64,000 bases of DNA from Owenia fusiformis (Eukaryota > Annelida > Polychaeta > Sabellida > Oweniidae). A program made the translations under genes and the position numbers. The notes under the pieces were generated by a model. That model saw nothing but the letters and a program-made list of their open reading frames with translations, was not told where the DNA came from and made no database searches. The stretch lies in assembly GCA_903813345.2 (NCBI GenBank), contig CAIIXF020000008.1, positions 12,983,278-13,047,277 of the forward strand, read 5' to 3'. Each line of letters opens with the position of its first letter. Positions within the stretch are counted from its first letter, which is position 1. Of the stretch, positions 31,901-46,900 are shown piece by piece.

Positions 31901-34900
31901 AAATAATTCTTGACGATTCTAGTACAATATTTCACCTCTAAAACTAATATTTATAATAAGTTGGACCTCTAGGATGATTATTAGCGAACGATTTCCTTGA
32001 AACAACAGATTTTATTTTGGGGTAAGTTTTATATTTAGAACATTGAGAGAGTATTTCTTATTTAGGGGCATATGTCTGATGTGTTTGTCACTTTGGAAGG
32101 GGAAACTTTAGATAAAATTCTCTCCAGACCCGACCCGATTTATCATTTAGAGACGATTTCATCATTAAGGCAATTCTGTTTAATGACATGTACTCATTAC
32201 ATTGTGACAAATGTTGCCGATTCTATTCTCTATAAAGAAAGTCCGCGATTTAAGAGTTTGATGAAACTATCTAGGTTAGGTAATTGTTACTTTAACTACA
32301 TTGACAGGAGACAGGTCGAGAGAGGAGTTTATATAATTCAAGGTCAGTATGCTTTTATTTTATTTACAAAGAAGTTACAAAGAAGATCAGTAAATCCATG
32401 GGCATTCAAGCTTTTTGTATTATATTATCAACATGTATGCACATGTTAATATTTTTATTTTTGAGTTTTTTCTTTAAATTAATACAAAATAAGATTTTTT
32501 CTAGAACTGTGTACAGGAAGCATTTTTCTCCACATTTGAAAACCTGGGGCAAGGCTCAATGTCATATGGAATTTGGGAAATTGCATACTCTTCTCTTGAA
32601 AGCCCATGGTAAATCCAATGCATACTGTACATCATATATATAATTTTAGTACTTTGGCAATTTAGCAAGTTTCATAATGTCATAATGTTGAATTTGAATT
32701 TAATGAATTATAGAGTATCTGAAAAATTCTTTCAGAACAAGTAACTCCACTTGATTGGTTCCCAGCAAGAATTAACCAAATTGAAATTACAGTGAGCAAC
32801 ATCATTCATTGCCATTTGCAATTTAATCCAATGAAAATTACATGTACAAAGCATGCAAAATCACTTTCTTGGGGACATTTGCATATCTTTATAATGACGA
32901 AAATGACCATTTGTAAAGTAGCTGTATTACTTGTCGTGTGGGCTCACCGCACCATATGGCAAATTTTAGGTATAAATTTTTTACTAATCAATTTTTGTAT
33001 TTGGTGTGAAGTGGATATCTTACTGTAAAACTTTGTTTTGCCCACAGTGTATCCATGCCATGCCCTACCATTTAAAATATCACCCCAAAGTATTCACACG
33101 ATGGCATACAGTGAGCCCACATAGCCAAAGTTTGACAGCTCCATAAGTCTTTAAAGCTCAGCTGGAAAGTAACATTTTGGTAAAAAATTGCTATACCTGC
33201 ACATGGTATTTTCTGGTACAAAATTAAGTATGAAGGCATGTGTGTATTTCCTTGCTTTTTTCAGGAAAGTATCATTACACTGTCTACTTTTAGTAAACCT
33301 GGAGACAGGTCAATGGTAGCTCCTGTGTTGTCCGGAAACTGAAAGAAAATTTGGAAAAATAGAGAGTGTGAAATATCAGAATTTCCTGGAGTTCCCATTG
33401 AACTCCTACCTGATATTCTAAAAGAAGACAATATAATGATACTTTCGTGAAAAAGCAAGGAAATTGACACATGCCTTCAAACTTTATTTTGTACCAGAAA
33501 ATAACATGTGCAGGTATAGCAATTTTTTACCAAAATGTTATTTTCCAGCTGTACCTTAACATTTCCCAAACTGGTCAAATAGTACAGTAAATGAATGATT
33601 CAAACCTTTTGTCATGTACACTGCCCTCATTTTTACATGGACAGCTTTGTTCTGTCTAAACAACCTAACACTTTTAGTTTGTTTTAATGACATTTGGAAC
33701 CATATAGATAGTACAAAGGTCATGATGACCTCTTTAAACAGAATCCAAACAAAAAGGAGTAAGCATTGTTCATAAAAATAGTAGCAAACCATGATATAAG
33801 GTCAAATATAAAACTAGTATGTCGGTGGAGTTGCAAGAAAATGCTATGCATTTAAATGGTTGAAAATGAAATGTAAGAATAACTTTTGATAATACCAAAC
33901 TGCCAAAAGGTCACAATGCCCCCTTTTGTCATTTCCAACTAGAAATAGATTAATTATTCTGTTGTATAAACCTGGATGGTTTATTTATCTTAGTGACTTG
34001 TTGACGTCTATTAGGTACTGTATTCAGTGAAAATAATCACTCAGAAAATTCAGAATAACTTCTCATGGAAGGCAAGAGGAGGGTATAATTTTTTTCACGA
34101 GAAGAGACAAGAGGCCAGAAGCCAAAACTTTGGGGGTAGGGGGGCGGGGAGATTCAGGATCACACTCTCATGGAAAGGGAGACTTAGAGAAAGCAGTTTT
34201 TCTTGAATGGATCATACCCTAAGGGGCCAGGGATGACCCACACAAAATTCTCAATTTGAGCTAGTGTTTAAAATATAGAACGATCTCAACTAACCATCAA
34301 TTTTATCATCTTTAAGGCTTTATTCTATGACATCAAATGTATAGTAATCAAGATCTAATCAAAAATAAGTCCTTAAACACATAGAAAATCTAATTTGAGG
34401 AAATTTGAACAAGAGATAATGTATGTCGTGTGGTGAACTGAATTAGGTCATAGTCCCATTGTCCTATTGTACACGTTGACAGACATAAGTTTTTGAAACC
34501 TTCAAATTCTCATGTCTGGAAGATAATTAATGGTACCACCACTGCATAAATTGTCAAGGAATATGTTAACAAGAAGATGACACTGAAAGGCTAGCAAAAC
34601 AAAATACAATTGTTGATAGTGGAAAACTTGGTTCAAATCCAGGGTTTTGTTTATACAATTCAGTTGTTGTACTCTAAGAGATAATACATGGTTCCATTTT
34701 CTGGTAAGATTCAATTGTCAAGGTTAACAGAACTACCGGATCTGCATCTGCCGGATCTACCGTAGACCTGGTCAACTGCCCTATTTATATGGGAGATGTG
34801 ATTCAACAAAATAAACTGAGTGCATTATTCACTTTCATCGTTGGAATAATAACTATCCTGAATATCCTCTGACTTTTTGATATACTGTAAATTGCTTTAA

Positions 34901-37900
34901 TTTGGCGAATTGGGCAAATTTTAAAATTTTAGATACTATTTAATTTGGCAGATTGACCATCATCAATGGTATTACTCATTTCACAGCTCGTCAAGGATAA
35001 CGCAATTCTATCGCTTCTGGTATCAGATGTTTTATTTTATTACCAGCAGGACTCTGTATATCTTTGGACATTGACATCTTATCCATGATTCAATCAGGAT
35101 TTTCACCATAATAGTTTTATCGTGCAAAGTAACACATGGAAAATGACGAAAATCCCCGGGAATTTCATTTTCAAAATATTGGTGGAGACTTAATTTGGCG
35201 ATCTCTTTCTTAATCTTCCAAATTAAAACAGCCGTCAAATAAAAGCAATTTACAGTATATTGCAGTCTTGAAGCTGATAATATCTAAACAATCTGAAATG
35301 TAAATATGGGACTTCACAGGAATTTGAATGTGAAGTGTTACTGTAATAGTATATCGATTCACTAAAAGCATACGTATTTAACACTCTTGAAATATAGAAG
35401 AGTTACTTACTTTTTTTGATAAACATGTGATGGTTTCCACCATTTTGTATTGGTTAACATGTAGCCTGAAGTACTCAGGGCTGCCACCAGGTGTCCCTGT
35501 GATCAATTCACGGCCCTACATTAAAATAAATAAGAACCATATGTTACATTGAGTCTGTCAAATCAGTGTAATTAGGAATTATCATAATGGGCAATATTTC
35601 AAAATGACACATCAAATACCAGACCTTCTCTGGCCTCTTATCTATAGATGGCGATGCAAAACAAAGAAGAGGGAGTGGTTGATGTAGGAGATCTTTAAAT
35701 ACCATCAGTTATATTTCAACTTAATCCTACACCAAGCCTCTGTCATACCCTCCCCATACCTCCAATACTAACACATGGTCATGAAATAAAGAGTTGAGAG
35801 CATTCTGATACATAGCATCTTTCTGTTTCAAGGCTGAGAAGAAATGAGATGTCATGGTTTATCATGATGGGTTGAGAATATAATCAGAGAGCGACATACA
35901 CAGGTGGAGAATCAAGTTATAAACTTACCCTAACAAGGCTCTATTTAAAAAAAAGCAAAGTATGGTAATCAAAGCCATGATGCAAGCATGCGTTGTACTT
36001 ACATAATCATTCTGTGCCATGAGAGCATCCAGAGGCGTATTCAACCCAGGTTTGCCTACGTGCAGGTAATTGTAACCCCCTGGAACAAAAATGAAGAAAT
36101 ATCACCACTTTCCTTGAACAAAATTCCAAATGGACACATCTTTTCAACACAATTTACCATTAAATTTTTAATCATGAAAATACAATTCTAGCATCGTATT
36201 ACAGTATAGTGCATTGCTTTTAATCTGTTTTTTACTCAATATTATTCCTTGCTTTTTCACTTCATTTTGCACTTGAAACATGATCATCATGGATTTTTAT
36301 GTACAGGTTATTCTCACTTAATCATTATTTCTGAGTGTCCAGTTAAAGTAGCTAGTCTGTCATGCATTGTCGTTATATCAGTGGGATGGGTGATCTAATG
36401 GAATTCCATTTCATTTTATGTTTCTGGCCAATTAGATGATAATTTGAAGGAAGGGTAAGTGCTGCATCAAAAGTATATGGACGTGATATGACATGAAACT
36501 TAAGACATCACTTAAAAATCTGTGATGTTGCAAAATATTTTGAAAATGTTGAGCTCTCGATTATTTCTTGAGTAAACATTCTCGAAGTTTGTAGAAAATC
36601 TGATTTTCCCTTTTTTCAAAAATCTAAAAAAATTCCAAAATCTTAATTTTTTGTTATCATTTTTGTATTTAAAAATAAACAATGGTTAATTTTATCTTTC
36701 AAAATGCCAAAATCTTAACTTTGTGTTATTTCATTCATTTTTGATGTCATCTTACCTGGTAGCACTGCTGAGGTGACCTTGGCAGCTCTGTACATGGGTA
36801 TAAGTTTCAAGATGTCCTGGGGGACCTCAGGCTGTGGCTCTAGGGTGGGGTCAAACAAACGTAACATCGCCATCGCCAACTGTAACACACAGGTTTTATA
36901 TTTCATTTATTTAATTGTTGAGAATAAAATTATTGTTTCTAAAAATGTGAACAAAAGAAACTCAGATGAAACAAGTAGATTAAAATGAAGACATTCATTA
37001 ATATTTCAGAGTTCTGTTCTGTTTGGTCGATTAGACCCAGTCAACTGACTTACATAGTACTAGGTATACAACAAAGCAAACAGAGCATGATGTCTCACTA
37101 GCTATAAACATACACCCCACATACACCTTTTAAAGGATTCTATTCCTCTCACACAATTGCAATGTAATTCAGGAAGTGTAAAAAGTGATCCATTTCAATA
37201 TTACCGAGTAATTAATTCAAGGCTCCATTATCTAACAGATAAAGTTCCCGTAATCGTTAAATCTGATTGATAGTACGTTATCAAACTGTTACAATATCCG
37301 TGTGTTCTTCCTGAGTTTCTATGGTTTTTCCTACATCTTTCCATATAAGGTAGGAGACAGGTGTGATAACACCCAGAGATTATTTTATTGCTGCCCTTCG
37401 TACTACAAACTTTTCTTGTTATTTCTTGAATTTTTAAGGTTAAGGTTAAGTGATGCTACACTGTAGTTTATTGGCCTAATTACTGTTACCAAATGTTTAG
37501 GAAATGTGAATACAGTAAAACCTGTCCGATGGAATACCTCTCTGTAGGGAAAACCTATGAACATGGAAGCTTTTTCAAAAGAACCGAATATTTTTCCATT
37601 GACTTACATGTTAACGGGCCCTCTCTGTAGGGAAAACCTGTGAACAGGGAACAAGGAACACTTTTTGGGGCAAATAATGAAAATTCACCTGTGAACAAGG
37701 AATATGGAATATTGGTGACACTGTATATTCTATTATTTTCCAGAGGTGTGAAAGTCTTAAGCCAATATCTGATTCTAAAAAGCTTGGATTAATATGATTG
37801 AGATTAAGATAAGCCAATTGTAGCCAAGATGTAGCATCCCAACTACTGTTCATTACCCTGATATATTCAAAACTAATACTAATCTGTTTGTTACTTATTA

Positions 37901-40900
37901 TCATGACACTAACAAACTGTATTACTTCTCATCAGTTGTGATAATCTAGGGACTGACACAATTGTTTTATGGATATGACAGAAGTCCATGTGTCATGTTG
38001 AGCCAAATCTCCTTCAATCTTTTACTGACCCAAAATTCTAAACTATCAATGATATACAAGAACACAAATGTGTACAAAATGTCCCCACCTATGGGTGATC
38101 CCGTCAAATGGTTATCCTAAAAATGAGTAGACAAGACTTTACCGACACAATTTGAGGACGGAATATCCAAATGGCCACCTTGAAATTTACCCAGAATGCT
38201 AAAAAATTAGTCAGTTCTAGTTTTCATACTAAGAACCAACCACCCCTGAAAATTTGAAATTGATCCCTCTCACAGTTAACCAGAAAACACGTAAACAAGG
38301 CTTTACAAACAAGATTTTAGGACGGAAAATCCAAAATGGCTGCCTTGACATTTATCCACAATGCCCAAAAACTAATCTCTTCTAGATTTTCATACTAAGA
38401 ATCATCCCTGAAAATTTGAAATTGATCTACCAAACAGTTCACCTGGAAATGCGTAGACAAAATTTAACAGACACGATTTTAGGACAGAAAATCCAAAATG
38501 GCTGCCTTGACATTTACCCAGAATGCCCAAAAACTAATTTGATTTAGATTTTTATACTAAGAATCATCCCTGAAAATTTGAAATTCATCTACCAAATGGT
38601 TCACCTAAAAATGCGTAGACAAGACTTTACGGGCAAGATTTTAAGATGGAAAATCCAAAATGGCTGCCTTGACATTTATCCAGAATGCCCAAAAACTAAT
38701 CAGATCTAGATTTTCATACTAAGAATCATCCCTGAAAATTTGAAATTGATCTACCAAACAGTTCACCTGGAAATGCGTAGACAAGACTTTACAGACAAGA
38801 TTTTAGGACGGAAAATCCAAAATGGCTGCCTTGACATTTACCCAGAATGCCCAAAAACTAATCAGATCTTGATTTTCATACTAAGAATCATCCCTGAAAA
38901 TTTGAAATTGATCTACCAAAAGGTTCACCTGAAAACGCGAAGACAAGACTTTACAGACAAGATTTTAGGACGGAAAAATCCAAAATGGCCGACAATAAAA
39001 AAGTGATTATAAGTTTTTGCTGATTTCTTTTTACAAAATTATCACATATAACTACTGTTAACAATAACATAGGCTTTTACAACAAAGTACACCTGAAATT
39101 ATTTATAAAGCTACAAAATAGTTAAAGTATGAAAAGTGAAAAACACCATTCAATATGATACAAACTATTATCGCGCGCTAACTTTTCTTAAAACATTCAA
39201 AATGGCTGACATGACTGAGCTAACAGGTCCAAAACCTAATCAGATCTAGAATGAAGTGAGCTGAACAAGATGTTAAAGTTTCAAAAGCAACTGTGAAGCC
39301 ATTTTTCTTAAAGTTTGCAGACAAGGATTTTAGCATTTGACTTCAAAATGGCCGACAGGAAGTAGGTATCGAAATAATTTTTTTTCATCCACATCTAGAT
39401 GCAATCATAAGTTATCCCTGAAAATTTGAAGGTGATATCTGTAGTGGTTTTGGAGAAAACTGCCGGACGTACGGACGGACATACGGACAGACGGACATAC
39501 GGACAGACAGACGCGCCTAAGCCGACAATATGGCCCCACACTATGTGGTGGGGACATAAAAATGGGGTTGATAAAACTTGAAATTCAGTTCTTAGAAACA
39601 TATCTCTACACATCACATCAATAATTACATCAACTAGACATCATCAGACACCAGCATCAACAGTTAAAATCAACATAGGGAGAACACCCCTTACCCTCAG
39701 CCAATGAAGGCAGGTTGGAGACCTTCATACATCTTTCAAGATGTTACAACAAGGTCTAGCAACCAAGTATGGAGTCGGCATTGGTAAAATCAATCAATGC
39801 CCAAATATATACAAATATGCTTATTCAGCAACTTTGAGTTTGCTGAAAGTGCGGCCCCTCTCTATAGGGAAAACCTCTGAACAAGGAAACTTTCCTCCAG
39901 TCCCAAGAGCATTCCCTGTTCGCAGGTTTTACTGTATACTAATTGAATGAACTACGAATTGAGTAGAGAGAAAAATATCTGCAAACAATGACTCACTTAT
40001 CCATGATAGACATCACAAATACGGCAGTGATCTCCCTAGGATTTTTTTTCAGGTGGGTGCAAAATTCTCATTTTTACAATTCAGTACAAAGTTGGTCAAA
40101 ATATGCCAATTTTTCATGATTTTTCTCATTTTCAAGTGGGTGTAAATGGATTTCCAGTTGGGTGCAAGCCTATTTTCAAAATCTAAGGTGGGTGCTACAC
40201 CCACTTGCTTTAATGCTGGGGAGATCACTGTACGGTATTGTTGAAGCAATTAATACCTGCACATTTCTACCAAAAGAATAATAGAAAACACAGATGCAAC
40301 TTGAAAACAAGATGCAAAAGCCAGGAACATTCAACATCGACACTTTAACCAATAATTGCACGATTTCCTTATTATGTTTACTAAAAACAGATCCATTTCA
40401 GTCTAATCCAGAAGAATATAAAAAACATTGCAGAAGAGAACTGTTTTGAATGGGAGTCGACTGTTGCCATTATCAATTACTTACTTAAAGATTATGGTCA
40501 TCTTAGTTAACAAGCATTAATAGATTGATGGATTTAGATTACTGCTTTGTGACCAACTGCACGTTGGACTATTCAAATTGATTATTTTTTCTCTATGGGT
40601 GATAAAATACTGCAGTTTGATACGAAGACAGACTGTTACGAGCAAGGTCTAGGATGATTTTGGCATTCTAATTGGGCTCAGAAACCAGTCAATGACTGAT
40701 AAATAATGCCTTTAATGACATCAATGAATTTAGTGTCGAATGTCTTGCAAGGCTTTTTATTCATTTATTTCCATTACTCTGGCCCAGTGTGGGGGATAAT
40801 TACAACATAGCCTTCCCCTTGGGTGGTGCTATAGCCAATTGATAGCTTCCCCTTGGGTGGTGCTATAGCCAATTGTGGGAGATTCTGAAAATATGGCCTT

Positions 40901-43900
40901 GCCCTTGGGTAAAGCTATCGCCAATTGTGGTAGATTCTGAAAACATAGCCTTGCCCTTGGGTAATGCTGTAGCCAATTGTAGGAGATTCTGAAAACATAA
41001 CATTGCCCTTGGGTGGTGCTATAGCCAATTGTGGGAGATTCTGAAAACATAGCATTGCCCTTGGGTGGTGCTGTAGCCAATTGTGGGTGATTCTGAAAAC
41101 ATAGCATTGCCCTTGGGTGGTGCTATAGCCAATTGTGGGAGATTCTGAAAACATAGCCTTCCCCTTGGGTGGTGCTATAGCCAATTGCAGGAGATTCTGA
41201 AAACATAGCCTTCCCCTTGGGTGGTGCTATAGCCAATTGTGGGAGGTTTTGAAAACATAGCCTTCCCCTTTGGTGGTGCTATGCCAATTGTTGGAGATTG
41301 TGAAAACATAGCCCTCTCCTTGGGTGATGCTATAGCCAATTGTGGGAGATTCTGAAAACTTTAAGTCTCCCCCTTAGGTGGCGCTGTAGCCAATAATGGA
41401 GGACAATTCCATTACCTACCCCATGCCCTTGTTGAGTGCTGTAGCCCAATGTGGTTGATAAATTTCAACATAGCCTTTAACCTCTTGGGTGATGCTATAG
41501 TCTATCATAGTGGATAATAACAAAATTGCAAAAAACTAGTTATAAGGAGGTGTAGCCTCTGGCTGCCAGTATATTCCCCAGGAGTGTAAAGTGCAATATA
41601 TAGTTGAACACATTCACCTATCAACAATCCACTCCAGTCATTAGCTATCCCATTAGTGAATTTTCACCATGGTTACATGTATGTTTTGAGAGTAAAGTAG
41701 ATTGGAAAGGAGTGAAATAAACACAAAATGTAACTAAGAGAATGTAGCTATTACTTTAAATTATAAAGGAGTGCAGGAAAATTAGACATCTCTTTCAAAT
41801 TGAAAATTGACATGGAACAAACGTGACTTAGAAAACATTTAAGCATATCTTAATGGGTTTTAATTAATAAACAATTTATTGTTTCACCCAGGGACATTTC
41901 TGCAAGTCCATGTTTATCAAAACCAAAGATAATCCCTGCCTGCATTATTGAAAGTAAGCTGTATCTTGCAAGCCTTATCCGAAACAAAGGTTTTGACGTA
42001 CATTATGTTTAATTATCAAAATACCAACAGAATCATACATGTATATTCATATATTGATCATATTTTCAGAAAGTTATTGTAAATACAATGTACCACCCAA
42101 ATTAAACAAAATTGATAATAGGCTGTTTGACTGACAGCCATTCAGAAAACAATCAGATATTACAATTATGAAAATATCAAATTAGATTTGTGACAGGGTA
42201 GCCAACAGGTCTAGCAATACAAACCCATTTCCGGACCTGGTATTTATCCTAATTTAGAACAAATAATCCATGAATAATGGCTTCTTCAATGAATACCAAA
42301 TCAAATGATTTCATAAGTAATAAATGAGACATAAAAGATGCCCTTTGGCTGAAGCGGAAATACTGTATGCTTTGATAAATACTTACAGGACAGACAAAGC
42401 TTTCCACTTACGTAGTAAGCAATAACACATTATGTTTTATTATACATTATTGCAAAACGTACAAACTGAATTATTTCCAAAAATAAATAAAAAGACAATA
42501 TTACACATTACTTCAATTTAGCTCTCATACTACAGCCAAAAGTAATAATTTTGCAAGATAAGATCTGAATCTCTATGTCTCCAAGAAACCAAAACAACCT
42601 AAGAAACATGAAAGAAGACATGAAAGCGAAATAAAATTCTTAATTGATAACACAATTGAAAGCTCCATTAAAGTTTTAGGCTCTTAGAAGGAGAACAATT
42701 TGCAAACAGTAATTACAGTACTTTCTCTGTGTTCAATGCAGTTGTGCATGTACCATTCCAATCATTCACCAGTCACCTTATATTACTACACTTTCAATAA
42801 TCACTTACAATTTTTATAACCCCTAGCAGACTGTATGTTACCTACCCTTCTTTGCTTCCTTGATTATTGAATGTAAATAGCTCAATCCTGATTGCAAATC
42901 AATGGCGCAATGCTCACATTTCAAACAATCGGTATAATTTCAAACCAAAAAGGACAAAATTATAGCACCTGTGTTTAGAGGAACGTGTCTTTTGTACAAA
43001 TGGTTGGGTCTACATGTAATTGCAAATTCTTACATTTCATAACAATCAAACTATAGTTTCAAACCAAAAAGGACAGTCTGGCACAATCATGAAACTTGTG
43101 TTAAGATGGATGCATCCTTTAAGCTTTGGGTCTTAAGTTGGAGAGTCTTAAAACATTCAGATGCATTTTGAAGCTCATCACATCCCTGGTTTTGCAACTG
43201 ACTAACGGAGGAAGGAGATGTTTTATTATAGTGATTTAGATGGCCGTTAAATTGCAATTCATTGTAGTCTCTTGTAGTTGCTCGCATTTTTTATTTTTTA
43301 ATTGAAGACCAAAGACTCGAGATGTTTGGTTCGCTTGTAGTTGATGGAATCTTATTTCTAATTGAAGACCGCAAGACTAAACTAAAAGTGTTTGTTTGTT
43401 CATTCTGATTTTTATCTACTTAGTATCAATTGACATACATTCCAGTTTTCTGTAAGTCTGCGTCACAACAGTAACTCTAGAAATTGCATCTTCCAAGTCG
43501 TGTTCAAAATAAAATGTTACTGCAGAAATATTATGGAAGTATTCTGTTCCAAGTGATAGCCCAAAAAATTGTCTACGATAATGATTTGTTACTGATTTTT
43601 AGATATTAGTCATAATTCCTGGACAAATGAAATCTTCAAAATATAAAATATGCCAATTTTGGACATCAAAGACAGAAAACAGATCCTACTTTAATACAAG
43701 ATATATTGTACATGATGTGATACTGATTTTTAGATATTAGTCATAATTCCTGGACAAATGAAATCTTCAAAATATAAAATATGCCAATTTTGGACTTCAA
43801 AGACAGAAAACAGATCCTACTTTAATACAAGATATATTGTACATGATGTGATACTGATTTTTAGATATTAGTCATAATTCCTGGACAAATGAAATCTTCT

Positions 43901-46900
43901 AAATATAAAATATGCCAATTTTGGACTTCAAAGACAGAAAACAGATCCTACTTTAATACAAGATATATTGTACATGATGAGATACTGATTTTTAGATATT
44001 AGTCCTAATTCCTGGACAAATGAAATCTTCAAAATATAAAATATGCCAATTTTGGACTTCAAAGACAGAAAACAGATCCTACTTTAATACAAGATATATT
44101 GTACATGATGTGATACTGATTTTTAGATATTAGTCATAATTCCTGGACAAATGAAATCTTCTAAATATAAAATATGCCAATTTTGGACTTCAAAGACAGA
44201 AAACAGATCCTACTTTAATACAAGATATATTGTACATGATGAGATACTGATTTTTAGATATTAGTCCTAATTCCTGGACAAATGAAATCTTCAAAATATA
44301 AAATATGCCAATTTTGGACTTCAAAGACAGAAAACAGATCCTACTTTAATACAAGATATATTGTACATGATGAGATACTGATTTTTAGATATTAGTCCTA
44401 ATTCCTGGACAAATGAAATCTTCAAAATATAAAATATGCCAATTTTGAACTTCAAAGACAGAAAACAGATCCTACTTTAATATAATATATATTAAAGAAT
44501 TTGAAAGAAATAACAACATAGATCTTGACCAAGTTAAAAATAACAACAATTATATTTTATGTGATAATACTAAAACAAAACCAAAAATATCTTAATTGTG
44601 TTCTTTTTAGTATCCAATTTGTTTAAATTGGTAGTTATTTATTTATTATGAATGACACAATTTTATTCAGTGATGTGAGAAACATCCATATAAACATTGG
44701 AAACACTGTTCTATAAATTACCACAATCAAGGATTTCTTTAAATTGTTTGGCTTAAGGGCTTAAAGGGATGTGTCTCTCTCAACCAATTAAAAGACATGC
44801 CTGGAAATCAGGTTACTATCCTATTTTTATAAAGTGCAATTTGTATCTTAGCATGTTACAAATCACTTTGTCAATTCCAAATAAGGACAAAGGGAAGTAT
44901 ATGAACATTTTCGATACATATCAATTACGTATTAATTAGAATCATAACAAACCATGAACTAATTAAATAATGGCAAGCATTGGGAACACTATTTAATGTT
45001 ACAAAGTTCACCAGCTCAAATAAATAAAGTATTGCATTACATCCATATCTTAGGGAAACTACATAAATAAAAAATATAATTATAACAACAAAGTTTCTGA
45101 ATTAAAGGGTGCGTGAAAGATGCCATAAATTATAATGAAAGGTATGTCTTTAACATCCAGGTAATTGTTTGTTAGGTTTCATTATTATTATCGCCAAGGT
45201 AACATAAGATAACATTGAGAATGTCTCCATCCTATTTGTCCATTAAGGAGAACACCTGAGCAGAATTTTAAGGTCCATTTGCAAATGGACGATTGGGAAC
45301 AGGATTTCAAAACAATTTCTCCAAGTGTCAACTGTCTAACCACTTAATTTAAAGCCTTTTACATAATTCACTCGCTTCGATATGCTATGTTTTATTAACA
45401 GACTTGTAATTGTTTGTAACTGAGCTGGACATGAGAAATGTTTTACATAATTCTTTTACTTTTAGAAATATTTACTTTTGACAAGGCTATGCATGCATTA
45501 AATCATTTTGAATCAATTGAAATCCAGTAAAACCATATACATGTATGATATTTAGTCCTTTGCAAAGATCTTGTTGTTGTTGTTGTTGTTTTTTATTATC
45601 ATAGTAATTTTTTTTACAAAGATTTTTCAAAAAGTTGCCGAAGCAAACATTATTGGCAACTATACATATAAACACACTACAATAAAATTATACAAAAATA
45701 TATAGATTTTGACAATACAAAAATGGGCTGCTGGTGGTTGGTTGGTAGTTTGGTTGGAGTAGGTGAAAAGAATAGGTAGCATGATCTTATTCAACAAGTT
45801 TGATAGATTCATTAATAAAGGTACTTGTAATAGACAAAACTTCTCTATTTGTTTCAATATTTAAAAAGTTAATTCCATACAAAAGAGTTTCAATTTTATC
45901 ATCTTGTTTCAAATTGTTAAAGGAGAAATTTATGTCATGCATGGTAAATAATCCATTTAGCCTGTCAAGCATTTGGTGTCTTATATCATTGTTGAGGCGA
46001 CAGTGTAAGAGGAAATGCTTTGTGGTTTGTTTTAAACCACATCTACATACATCAGAATCGATAGTTGTAAAAGAGTGGGCCATTTTATGTGCATTTAACA
46101 AGAGGCCAACACGTAATTGGTTCAGTTTGATTTCCAAATTACGGGGAAGAGATAAATTTTGTGAATTTGTCTGAATATTTTGAAAATTTTGGAAGTGCTT
46201 TTTGATTTGGCCTTTGAAAGAAGAGATAGTAGGCACCTGCCTGAGCTGTAATGGTAAGGAGTCCCAAATTTTAGAAAAAAGGATAGCTCCACTATCCTTG
46301 AACCTGGTAGAAATATGTAATGGGATGTGATAGGTTGGCCTATCCCTTAACTCTATTCCTATTGGTACAGGTGTCAAAAGTCTAAAAATATCTCTGATAT
46401 ATGAAGGGCACATATTATGTTTTACCTTGAACATTAACACACCTATGTGTGATAATCGTCTGGCTTCTAAAGTTGGCCAGTTTAGAATTTTCAAAAGTTT
46501 GTCGCCATTTGATCCATGCAGAGCTCCAGATACTAAGATTGCAGCTCTATAGTGCAAGGTATCTAGCAATTTTAAGGTTGTTTTGTTACTGCAAAGATCT
46601 AATGCTTGCTTTTGAATTTTTGTACATTTCAACATCTGTCCTGACCCAATGTCTCCTGTGCTGATAAAGTGAACCACTTTGCTGAAGAATGTGTTCATGA
46701 GCTAATGTGAATTGTATTTTTTGAAAAAAAGTTTCGGTCACAAAAGATCTCGATTGACTACTGACTTTGTGCATGAAAAACCTCAATGAAAATAACAAAA
46801 TATGATACATCAAAATCGCGAATATCTCAAAAACCCACGAGACAAGTGAATAGAGACCATGTAGATGGACAGAAAATAAATGTTGATATCGCTGAATATT

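Noticed and set aside
38740-39006. Open frame of 88 codons on the plus strand
   Set aside because: An artefact of a 162-bp (multiple of three) tandem repeat.
40829-41184. Overlapping open frames of about 90 codons on the minus strand
   Set aside because: They run through a 52-bp minisatellite, have repeat-coded peptides and no splice or start context.
40829-44485. CRISPR-like arrays (52-bp and 131-bp repeats)
   Set aside because: Units are contiguous with no unique spacers, in a eukaryotic intron; they are minisatellites/satellites.
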